Source: JACRLI01 sp035542815
Lineage (GTDB): Bacteria > Eisenbacteria > RBG-16-71-46 > JACRLI01
Direction: 5' to 3'
Length of the DNA stretch: 7,991 nt
NCBI GenBank assembly: GCA_035542815.1
Contig: DATKKS010000053.1
Location: 1-7,991, forward strand
In this document: positions 1-5,450 of the stretch, one piece after another
Layout: every line of letters begins with the position of its first letter
Position numbering within the stretch: the stretch's first letter is position 1
Made by a program: the position numbers and the translations under genes
The notes under the pieces: model-generated
What the model was told of the DNA's origin: nothing
Seen by the model: the letters and a program-made list of their open reading frames with translations, nothing else
Database searches by the model: none

Positions 1-272
1 AACCGGCGCTCGTTGGGATTAGCCGTTTGTAGTCACTGAGAGCCCTGCCAGCGTGGGGATCGGACGACGAGCGGGCGTCCGCTATTCGGAAGAGATGGCC
101 ACCCCGACCGCAGCTAAGCACGGCAGCGAGCCCGCCCGCTCCTCGCTGCAATTCGAACGCCTCGCTTCCCTTCCTCGGCTCAGCCTCACGAGGGCAACCC
201 GCTCTAGTCCAGGCCGGTCACAAGTTCGTGAGGCGACGTCAGGGCCTCCCGGCATCTCGGGGCGGCTCACCG
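1..272. other. Stretch without a convincing gene
   Basis: This is the region downstream of the minus-strand gene that ends at 273. Short open frames exist on both strands (for example 53-292 plus and 82-276 minus). They lack a recognisable ribosome binding site, signal peptide or domain, and their translations are rich in Arg, Ser and Pro, as expected of chance frames in GC-rich DNA. Plus-strand frames entering from the left edge stop within about 40 bases. The only structure I see is the inverted repeat at 123-149. Confidence 0.5.
123..149. repeat. 8-bp perfect inverted repeat with 11-nt loop
   Basis: GCAGCGAG at 123-130 is exactly complementary to CTCGCTGC at 142-149. It lies about 120 bases beyond the stop codon of the minus-strand gene ending at 273, so it could act as a distal terminator or 3' end structure for that transcript. 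No T-run follows on either strand, which argues against a classical intrinsic terminator. The role is unproven. Confidence 0.35.
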
Positions 273-869
273 TCACCGATAGAGGGTTCTGAGTCTTCCC
301 CAGCTTACGTTATGGATGGAGGTGGGAAGGTCAGCTGTCACCGAGATGTCAAGGTACCTCCAGCCATAGGTTCCAGCGACCAGCAGGATCAGGTTGGCGC
401 CGGCGTGGCAGCTGCTCGTCACATCCATGTCCGACGCATGCCACGGGCAAGGCTGGTATCCCGTCTCGTTGGAGCCGATGAACACCCCGTTGGGGCAGAA
501 CAGTATGCAGCAGCCAGCGACTCTTGTGTGGACCACTACGTTCGAGAATCCGGTCGGCAGGTTAATCCAGGTCCGAGTCACGATCGTCTGGTCAGGTGAG
601 TCCCATCCAGTGACCACGGGGACGGTCACGCATAGGGTGTCTGGCTGTCCGAAGGGCGCACTGCCCAGGGGCCAGGCCGAGTCGTTGTAGCCCGTCGAGT
701 AGACATCCTGCGGGACGCAGCCAGGCTGATACGCGGCCTCGCAGCGGAGGGTCGTGTAGCGGTGCGGGGATCCAAAGGGGACTAGGGTCATCCCCGAGCC
801 CCGCGCGGGCACGATCGCCAAGATGCAGAGGGTGAAGGCAGCAGCCACCCACAACGTTCCGCGGCACAT
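273..869 (-). CDS. Exported cysteine-rich protein with galactose-binding-like (jelly-roll) fold, function unknown
   Basis: This 198-aa protein has an N-terminal signal peptide: a hydrophobic stretch at about residues 6-20 and a likely cleavage near residues 22-26 (PARGSG). The start is well supported by a full AGGAGGT Shine-Dalgarno four bases before ATG. The mature part reads like one galactose-binding-like beta-sandwich. It has the YNDSAWPLGSAPFG segment (61-74), a TRTWINLP strand (98-105), a PNGVFIG turn (126-132) and a DVTSSCHAGANLILLV segment (149-164) matching the usual 'dvt..l..G.N.l.v' pattern. Eight cysteines remain after the signal peptide (43, 51, 80, 120, 121, 125, 141, 154), which suggests disulfides in an oxidising compartment. 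No catalytic motif is seen. Unlike the two secreted proteases in the window it has no FlgD-like C-terminal domain; it ends in SWGRLRTLYR. Its DNA has more A/T-ending codons than its neighbours, especially near the 3' end, so it may be less adapted or acquired. The fold call is from pattern only; binding of sugar or surface is inference. Confidence 0.75.
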   Translation of the reverse strand: MCRGTLWVAAAFTLCILAIVPARGSGMTLVPFGSPHRYTTLRCEAAYQPGCVPQDVYSTGYNDSAWPLGSAPFGQPDTLCVTVPVVTGWDSPDQTIVTRTWINLPTGFSNVVVHTRVAGCCILFCPNGVFIGSNETGYQPCPWHASDMDVTSSCHAGANLILLVAGTYGWRYLDISVTADLPTSIHNVSWGRLRTLYR

Positions 870-873
870 GGAT

Positions 874-880
874 ACCTCCT
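874..880 (-). promoter_or_regulatory. Ribosome binding site for the 198-aa exported protein
   Basis: On the minus strand AGGAGGT sits four bases upstream of the ATG at 869-867. It is a full match to the anti-Shine-Dalgarno sequence and fixes the start just before a good signal peptide. Confidence 0.75.
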
Positions 881-991
881 CTTGGAGCTACGCTCAGGGG
901 ATGGGCAAGAGAGGTAGCGGCGACGTGACCGCTCGGCTGGTCCAGCAGCCACGGGCATCCGCCCGCACGAAAGGAGAAGTCGCCGCGAATG

Positions 992-1020
992 AGAATACAC
1001 CCGCGACGGCGTAAGGTCAC
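992..1020 (-). promoter_or_regulatory. Candidate sigma70-type promoter for the 198-aa exported protein
   Basis: Read on the minus strand, GTGACC (1020-1015) and TATTCT (997-992) are separated by exactly 17 bases. Each hexamer matches the sigma70 consensus at four or five of six positions. The predicted transcript would start near 985 and carry a leader of about 115 nt. This is a sequence match only. Confidence 0.4.
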
Positions 1021-1047
1021 GACGCCGAATCGAAGGAACCCCCCAGG

Positions 1048-1076
1048 GTGAAATCCTCGCGACTCTCCGCTATCAT
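1048..1076 (+). promoter_or_regulatory. Candidate sigma70-type promoter for the GT-C glycosyltransferase gene
   Basis: GTGAAA (1048-1053) and TATCAT (1071-1076) are separated by 17 bases. Transcription would begin near 1083, leaving about 38 nt before the TTG at 1121 but only about 14 nt before the ATG at 1097. This fits the TTG start better. Together with the minus-strand candidate at 992-1020 it makes 870-1096 a divergent promoter region. Confidence 0.4.
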
Positions 1077-1107
1077 GATCCAGCGCGCAGCGCGGCATGT
1101 CCCCCAC

Positions 1108-1112
1108 AGGAG
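1108..1112 (+). promoter_or_regulatory. Ribosome binding site that favours a TTG start
   Basis: AGGAG lies eight bases upstream of the in-frame TTG at 1121-1123, a near-ideal spacing. The in-frame ATG at 1097 has no purine-rich site at the proper distance, only GC-rich sequence. The TTG gives an N-terminus MAKGKKKP, typical of the cytoplasmic lead-in of a multispanning membrane protein. Confidence 0.6.
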
Positions 1113-1120
1113 ACCCCGAC

Positions 1121-2749
1121 TTGGCCAAAGGCAAGAAGAAACCCAGAACCGAAGCCCCGGCGGCGGGGCGCGAGGCCGCTGGACCGCCGGAGAGCCGGCC
1201 CGCGAGACCGCTGGACGCCCCGCCCGACACCTCCCCCGCCTGGCTGCTCTGGGCGCTGCGCGGAGTGCTGGCCGCGACCGCGGTGGCGCTGGCCGTGTGG
1301 TACGTGCGCAGCTCGCTGGCCGCCGAGGGGCGGCTCGGCTTCCCCCTGGACGACTCGTACATCCACTTCCAGTTCGCGCGGAATCTGGCGCACGGGCACG
1401 GGCTCTCGTTCAACCCGGGGGAGCCGTCCCCGGGCGTGACCAGCCCGCTGTGGGTGCTGCTGCTGGCCGCGGCGCAGCTGCTGGGCGCGCCGGTGGAGTG
1501 GGCGTCGGTGGCGCTGGGGGTGCTGGCGGCGGCGGCGGCCGCGGTGTTCACGCTCGAGGCGGGCCGTGCGGCGCGGCTGCCGCTGGGGCTGGCGTTCGCC
1601 GCGGGGCTCGCGGTGGCCGGCGCGGGGCGCATTACCTGGGCGTCGGTCTCGGGGATGGAGCCGTGCCTGGCCACGGCGCTCTCGGTGGCGCTGGTGTGGC
1701 TGTATCTCTCCCAGGTCTCGGGCACGCGCCGCTACCTGGGGCTGGGGCTGCTGGCGGGGCTGTGTGCCGAGGCGCGGCCCGAGCTGCTGCTGCTGGGGCT
1801 GCTGGTGGCGGCCCTGGAAGCGTGGCGCGCGGGCCGCGAGCGCGGGCTGTCGGGGGCGGTGCGGGCGGCTCTGGCGATGGGCGTGCCGCTGGTGGCGCTG
1901 ATCCTGCCCTACACGCTCTTCTGCCTGGCGACTTCCGGGCGCCCGCTGCCCAACACGTACTACGTCAAGAGCTACCTGCTGGTGCGGACCGGCGGCGCGA
2001 ACCTGGCGCAGCTGCGCCGGGCCTACGTGGGCGCGGCCATCCGGTTCATCGCCTGGGACAACCTGGTGGCCGCGGTGCTGCTCGTCCCCGGAATGGTGCT
2101 GTGGGTGATCCGCCGGGGCTGGGCGCGCCGGGTGGCGGTGCTGCTGTGGCCGCTGGTGTTCTGGGGCTACTCCGTGGTGCGCTCGCCGCTGCACTACAAT
2201 GTCTCGCGCTACACCATCCCGCTGATCCCGATCCTGGCGCTGATGTCCACGGCGCCCCTGGCGGCGCTGGCGGAGCGGCTGCGCTCGGCCGTCAGCCGCC
2301 GGGCCGTGGAACTCGCCGGCGTGCTGCTCCTGGCTCTGGGGGCGGCCCGGGCGCAGCCGGATGGCAACCTGCTGTACCGGATGAACGTGGACAACATCCT
2401 CAAGATGCAGGTGGCCATGGGCGAGTGGGTGGCCACGCATCTTCCGCCCGGGGCGCGCGTGATGCTGAACGATGTGGGGGCGATCACCTATTTCGGAGGA
2501 TGCTACTGCATTGACGCGATGGGACTCATCAGCACCGACCTGGTGGACTACCTGCTGGAGAACCAGGCCTCCCTCAACACCGCGCTGCCGTACCGCGGTC
2601 CGAGTTCCCACCGGGACTACGTGATCATCTTCCCCTCGTGGGCGCCGGCAGTTACGCGGGACCCGAACCTCCAGAAGATCTACGAGATCGACTACCCCAA
2701 CAACACCGGCGGCGGGAACGAGCTGGTGGTGTACAAGGTCCTGAAATGA
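1121..2749 (+). CDS. Multispanning GT-C-fold glycosyltransferase-like protein (AftB / family 39 style)
   Basis: The product is 542 aa from the TTG start (550 aa if ATG 1097 is used). A basic, Pro/Ala-rich cytoplasmic tail (1-40) precedes about nine to eleven hydrophobic segments spread over residues 41-410. A soluble C-terminal domain of about 130 aa follows. The first outer loop carries FPLDDSYIHFQFARN (74-88) followed by FNPGEPSPGVTSPLW, the hallmark acidic loop of GT-C enzymes related to mycobacterial AftB and other polyprenyl-phosphate-sugar transferases. Asp77/Asp78 are the likely catalytic or metal-binding pair. Further family-style motifs are SGMEPCLATAL (177-187), ARPE (218-220 region), LPNTYYVKS (276-284), and HYNVSRYTIPLIP (358-370). 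The soluble part has LNDVGAITYFGG (449-460) and IDAMGL (464-469), which are typical of this family. Expected role: transfer of a sugar from a lipid-phosphate donor to a surface glycan, lipid or protein on the outer face of the inner membrane. Donor and acceptor cannot be read from sequence. The gene stands alone, divergent from the upstream gene and convergent with the downstream gene. Confidence 0.8.
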   Translation: MAKGKKKPRTEAPAAGREAAGPPESRPARPLDAPPDTSPAWLLWALRGVLAATAVALAVWYVRSSLAAEGRLGFPLDDSYIHFQFARNLAHGHGLSFNPGEPSPGVTSPLWVLLLAAAQLLGAPVEWASVALGVLAAAAAAVFTLEAGRAARLPLGLAFAAGLAVAGAGRITWASVSGMEPCLATALSVALVWLYLSQVSGTRRYLGLGLLAGLCAEARPELLLLGLLVAALEAWRAGRERGLSGAVRAALAMGVPLVALILPYTLFCLATSGRPLPNTYYVKSYLLVRTGGANLAQLRRAYVGAAIRFIAWDNLVAAVLLVPGMVLWVIRRGWARRVAVLLWPLVFWGYSVVRSPLHYNVSRYTIPLIPILALMSTAPLAALAERLRSAVSRRAVELAGVLLLALGAARAQPDGNLLYRMNVDNILKMQVAMGEWVATHLPPGARVMLNDVGAITYFGGCYCIDAMGLISTDLVDYLLENQASLNTALPYRGPSSHRDYVIIFPSWAPAVTRDPNLQKIYEIDYPNNTGGGNELVVYKVLK

Positions 2750-2750
2750 A

Positions 2751-2779
2751 GTGCGCGGCGCCGGGGTGGCGCCGCGCAC
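2751..2779. terminator. Perfect 12-bp hairpin between convergent genes, likely bidirectional terminator
   Basis: GTGCGCGGCGCC (2751-2762) and GGCGCCGCGCAC (2768-2779) are exact reverse complements around a 5-nt loop. The hairpin starts one base after the stop of the plus-strand glycosyltransferase gene and lies about 50 bases beyond the stop of the minus-strand peptidase gene. On the minus strand it is followed by TTCATTTCAG, a partly T-rich tract, so it resembles an intrinsic terminator better for the peptidase gene. On the plus strand no T-run follows. The position between two converging transcripts supports a shared terminator. Confidence 0.65.
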
Positions 2780-2827
2780 GGATGAGGCCGAACTGCGATC
2801 TTGCCGCCGCCTGAGGGGCGCGGCCCG

Positions 2828-5134
2828 CTACTTCAGCACCGTCACCCTCCTCAGTGCGGAGTGCCAGCCCGCGCTGATCCGGAGCAAGTAGGCGCCCGCC
2901 GGCACCCTCACCCCCCGCGTGTCCTTCGCGTCCCAGGTGAACGTGTAGGAGCCAGCGTCGTGCGCGCCCAGGTCCTGCCGCAGCACGCACCGGCCGGCCA
3001 CGTCGAAGACCTGGACCGTGACCCGCAGATGAGCCGGGACGGAGTAGCTGAGCGACACGCCGTTCCTCGAGGGGTTGGGGTACCCGACCGACACGCGCCA
3101 GGCCGGGAGGCCGGCCGGCACGGACACCGGGGTGAAGCTCCGCACCAGGCCCTCCGGGCCCATGTAGTCCACGCGGTAGGCGTACTCCTTGCCCGGGGCC
3201 ACCTGGCGGTCCACGACCTGATAGACATCGTCACCGGTGCGCCGGATGTCGGCCCCCGAGAGCACCGCGAAGCCGTCGTCCCCCGGACCCTTGCGGCAGA
3301 TCCGGAAGCTGTGGCCGAACTCGGGGTGTCCGGACCACGAGAGCACGATGCCGTCGCCCGACCAGGCGCCCTTGAAGTCGTCGAACAGGATGCCGGTCGG
3401 GCTGTAGTACGAAGTGACCTCGAAGCTGATGCCTCCGGTGGTGCGGATGTACCCGCCTTCGGACACCCACGTGGACTCGCTCGCGCCCGCGCAGTGCGCC
3501 CAGCACCCGGTGAAGGGGCCGTGCAGCTCCTCCTCCACCGTCACGACGCCGGTCGGGCCGTGGATGCCGTCCGGCAGCACCCGCAGGGTGGCCGGGAGGT
3601 CAGCCAGCGGCGGCACGGTCAGGGTCTCGCCGAGCGCCGGCGTGGACTGCACGTGCCAGCCCTGGGGCAGGGCGTTCTGCGCCAGCTTCAGCACGATCTT
3701 CCTCGACTGCGTGTCCGGGTTGCGCAGCCGGTAGTACAGCTCCACCGGCTCGCCCGCGCCGGAGGTGGTCCGGTAGTAGTTCTCCACCGCCACGTGCTCG
3801 TCGTCGGTGAGCCAGCCGGAGCCGATCGGGCTGCCGCCGGCCTCCATGGTCGCGAACACCTTGGTGTAGGGCTGCCCGAGGCGGTTCTCCGGCGGCGGGG
3901 TGAACGTCACCGGGCCCACCATCGCCGTGTCGCCCGCGCCCAGCATGGGCAGGGCGGCGCTGCCGATGTACGAGAGGCTGGTGTCGGACGCCCAGGCCAT
4001 CGCGTTGGGCACGCCGGAGTAGAACTTGACCACGATACCGGTGAGCGGGGTGCTCTGCGCGTTGTGGACCTGCGCGTACAGGTTCACCGTGCCGCCGCCG
4101 CTCTCCGGGCGCACCCGGGACGGCGCCGGCCAGGAGCCGAAGATGATCCCGCTGCCGCCGCAGCCGCCAGTACCCCAGCAGCCCGGTCCCCCGTGCAGGC
4201 CCGGCGGACGGACCAGACTGACCCACGGGACCTGCACCTCGGTCCCGTCGAGGGTCAGTGCGATCCCGGTGGGGCCGTCGTTGTCCAGGATCTGGGGGGT
4301 CTCCGTGCCGGCCACGGCGAACTCGTCGTTGGCCTTGGCATAGTTGAAGGCCTCGCGGAAGGTTATGAGCCCGTCGCCGTTCTTGTCCGCGTTGAACCCG
4401 AGGGTGTTCTCGGGGTTGCTCCAGCACATCGCCTCCATCCAGTAGTAGGTGAAGGCGTCGTAGTTGGTGGACTGGTAGTTCTTGTCGGCGTCGCTGCCGC
4501 GCGTGCCCCAGTGGTAGTTGGAGGCCTCGGCGGAGCGGGCCGCGCTGCAGATCTCCACCCGGGTGTAGTACTTCATGCTGTCCACGAAGCCGCCGCTGTG
4601 GCACTGGTCGAACACGGCCAGGATGTGCACGAACTGGGTGTCGCTCCACGCGAACTGGGGCCGGATCTTGGCCAGGGCGGTCTGGAAGGTGGAGGCGCCG
4701 AACGCCTGGGTGTTGTTGTACATGCACATGTAGGACTCGCCGGAAACGGTCTGGCCACCGTGGTCGTCCCCGTAGATGAAGACGATGTCCCTTCCGGTGA
4801 GGTTCCGGGTCGCGAGGGTGTCGAAGACCGCGAGGATGTTGGCCCGGTTGCACTCATAGTTGATGTCGTTGTTGCCGTCCCCGTCGAGGTCGTAAGAGGA
4901 GCCGTCGTAGGAGAGCACCCAGACGTGGGACTTCGGGTAGCCGTAGTTCTGGGTGAGGATCTTGTACATCCAGGACAGGTCGGCCAGGGACGGAGCCCAG
5001 CTCCCGTTGTTGCCGTTCATGAGTACCGCGTACTTCGCTGCCTGCACGTGGGCCGGGAAGATCACGAGGCCCAGGAGCAGCAGGAGCAAAGCCGGGAGCG
5101 CGGCGCGCATGGGGGTGGTGTAGCAAGCACGCAT
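2828..5134 (-). CDS. Secreted caspase/legumain-like (clan CD) cysteine peptidase with EF-hand loop and FlgD-like C-terminal domain
   Basis: The product is 768 aa. The signal peptide is about residues 1-32 (poly-Leu core, cleavage near AHVQA/AK). The catalytic domain (about 35-235) has the clan CD order: a beta strand YAVLMNG, then IVFIYGDDHGG with His125, then ILAVFDQCHSGGF with Cys178. The His-Gly and D-x-C-H-S-G-G motifs are those of the caspase/metacaspase (C14) and legumain (C13) families, and the N-terminal strand and loop order resembles C13. A DxDxDGxxD loop (82-90) and a canonical EF-hand loop, DKNGDGLITFRE (250-261), suggest calcium binding; the latter is followed by AFNYA and ETPQILDN. 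Then come an Ig/CARDB-like module (about 345-450), a region with two Cys-Trp clusters (C319/C325 and C544/C548), an FnIII-like module (about 585-672) and a FlgD-like / type IX-like sorting domain (about 680-768, opening YPNPSRNG). GGAGG seven bases upstream decides the ATG at 5134. Expected role: extracellular or surface proteolysis; substrate specificity is unknown. It is divergent from the metzincin gene. Confidence 0.82.
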   Translation of the reverse strand: MRACYTTPMRAALPALLLLLLGLVIFPAHVQAAKYAVLMNGNNGSWAPSLADLSWMYKILTQNYGYPKSHVWVLSYDGSSYDLDGDGNNDINYECNRANILAVFDTLATRNLTGRDIVFIYGDDHGGQTVSGESYMCMYNNTQAFGASTFQTALAKIRPQFAWSDTQFVHILAVFDQCHSGGFVDSMKYYTRVEICSAARSAEASNYHWGTRGSDADKNYQSTNYDAFTYYWMEAMCWSNPENTLGFNADKNGDGLITFREAFNYAKANDEFAVAGTETPQILDNDGPTGIALTLDGTEVQVPWVSLVRPPGLHGGPGCWGTGGCGGSGIIFGSWPAPSRVRPESGGGTVNLYAQVHNAQSTPLTGIVVKFYSGVPNAMAWASDTSLSYIGSAALPMLGAGDTAMVGPVTFTPPPENRLGQPYTKVFATMEAGGSPIGSGWLTDDEHVAVENYYRTTSGAGEPVELYYRLRNPDTQSRKIVLKLAQNALPQGWHVQSTPALGETLTVPPLADLPATLRVLPDGIHGPTGVVTVEEELHGPFTGCWAHCAGASESTWVSEGGYIRTTGGISFEVTSYYSPTGILFDDFKGAWSGDGIVLSWSGHPEFGHSFRICRKGPGDDGFAVLSGADIRRTGDDVYQVVDRQVAPGKEYAYRVDYMGPEGLVRSFTPVSVPAGLPAWRVSVGYPNPSRNGVSLSYSVPAHLRVTVQVFDVAGRCVLRQDLGAHDAGSYTFTWDAKDTRGVRVPAGAYLLRISAGWHSALRRVTVLK

Positions 5135-5141
5135 GGAAGAT

Positions 5142-5146
5142 CCTCC
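5142..5146 (-). promoter_or_regulatory. Ribosome binding site that sets the cysteine-peptidase start
   Basis: On the minus strand GGAGG lies seven bases before the ATG at 5134. The next in-frame ATG (5110) has no Shine-Dalgarno. The longer in-frame extension up to 5326 overlaps the promoter and would bury the signal peptide. Confidence 0.75.
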
Positions 5147-5239
5147 GGCCGCGGCAGGGGTCGGTGTTCGAGGACCGGGCCACGGAGTCTTCCCGCCGCT
5201 GGTGGGTGCAAGTCGCGGGCAAGGCAGGCGCATGGGAGC

Positions 5240-5275
5240 GGACCTTGCAGCCCCTGGGGCCGGTGGCCCAGGTCC
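5240..5275 (-). promoter_or_regulatory. Structured segment in the 5' leader of the cysteine-peptidase gene
   Basis: GGACCT (5240-5245) is exactly complementary to AGGTCC (5270-5275). A second pairing, CCTGGGGCC (5253-5261) with GGCCCAGG (5265-5272, one bulge), competes for 5270-5272. Within the predicted leader of about 157 nt these two hairpins are partly mutually exclusive. It could be an RNA regulatory element or simply GC-rich self-complementarity. It matches no riboswitch I recognise. Confidence 0.3.
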
Positions 5276-5297
5276 ACAGCCATGAACGTGCCACATC

Positions 5298-5326
5298 ATT
5301 ATCCCGCCGGCCGGCGGGGCGGTCAA
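5298..5326 (-). promoter_or_regulatory. Sigma70-type promoter for the cysteine-peptidase gene
   Basis: Read on the minus strand, TTGACC (5326-5321) and GATAAT (5303-5298) are separated by exactly 17 bases, and each hexamer matches the consensus at five of six positions. This stands out in very GC-rich DNA. Transcription would start near 5291, giving a leader of about 157 nt before the ATG at 5134. Confidence 0.6.
5303..5318. repeat. 16-bp perfect palindrome inside the promoter spacer, candidate operator
   Basis: CCCGCCGGCCGGCGGG is its own reverse complement. It fills almost the whole 17-base spacer between the -35 and -10 boxes of the minus-strand promoter, touching the -10 box at one end. 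A bound dimeric regulator here would block or remodel the promoter. The palindrome is made only of G and C in GC-rich DNA, so chance origin is possible. Confidence 0.35.
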
Positions 5327-5401
5327 GCGCGCGGGGCCCGGAGGGACGGGGTTTTGGGCCCAGGGGGCCTCGCCGGCGGTGCGGATGGGGCGGACCGCGC
5401 T

Positions 5402-5407
5402 TATAAT
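5402..5407 (+). promoter_or_regulatory. -10 box (TATAAT) of the metzincin gene
   Basis: A consensus TATAAT lies in the AT-rich decamer TTATAATTAA, isolated in GC-rich surroundings, 43 bases before the ATG at 5451. The hexamer 17 bases upstream (GTGCGG, 5379-5384) is a poor -35 box, so the promoter may need an activator or an alternative sigma factor. Confidence 0.45.
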
Positions 5408-5439
5408 TAAAGTCTGGGACGCATGCGCGTTTTCATATC

Positions 5440-5445
5440 AGGAGG
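5440..5445 (+). promoter_or_regulatory. Ribosome binding site that sets the metzincin start
   Basis: AGGAGG lies five bases before the ATG at 5451, which opens directly onto a signal peptide. The longer in-frame start at 5379 would place the -10 box inside the gene and add a non-hydrophobic extension before the signal peptide. Confidence 0.75.
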
Positions 5446-5450
5446 CCGCC

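Larger units (their letters stand above)
5135..5450. other. 316-bp divergent intergenic region between two secreted-protease genes
   Basis: This stretch separates the start codons of the minus-strand cysteine peptidase and the plus-strand metzincin. It holds a good minus-strand promoter (5298-5326) with a 16-bp palindrome in its spacer, a leader structure (5240-5275), two GGGCCC palindromes 22 bp apart (5334-5339 and 5356-5361), a plus-strand TATAAT (5402-5407) and both ribosome binding sites. Open frames crossing it are extensions of the two genes or antisense frames, and I see no separate gene. Confidence 0.65.

Noticed and set aside
140..165. TTCGAA sequence resembling a tRNA T-loop
   Set aside because: The flanking five bases on either strand do not pair, and no acceptor stem or anticodon arm is present.
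53..292. 79-codon plus-strand and 64-codon minus-strand small frames
   Set aside because: They have no ribosome binding site, signal peptide or recognisable motif, and both overlap the 3' end of a supported gene or each other.
592..1725. 377-codon minus-strand frame overlapping the 198-aa protein and the glycosyltransferase
   Set aside because: It runs across a divergent promoter region and two supported genes. Its Ala/Ser/Pro-rich translation has no recognisable domain.
1073..2779. 568-codon minus-strand frame and the 1048-2514 plus-strand frame
   Set aside because: Both overlap the GT-C glycosyltransferase gene in other frames. Their translations are low-complexity Arg/Gln/His or Gly/Ala-rich, while the chosen frame has transmembrane segments and family motifs.
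5135..5326. 64-codon N-terminal extension of the cysteine peptidase
   Set aside because: It would place the promoter boxes inside the gene and bury the signal peptide. The ATG at 5134 has a well-spaced GGAGG.
2801..5410. 869-codon open frame on the plus strand
   Set aside because: It lies antisense to the peptidase gene, which has a signal peptide, catalytic motifs and a ribosome binding site. Its own translation is rich in Arg, His, Gly and Val without domains, as expected from the reverse strand of high-GC3 coding DNA.
5379..5450. 24-codon N-terminal extension of the metzincin
   Set aside because: It contains the TATAAT box and precedes the ribosome binding site and signal peptide of the ATG at 5451.
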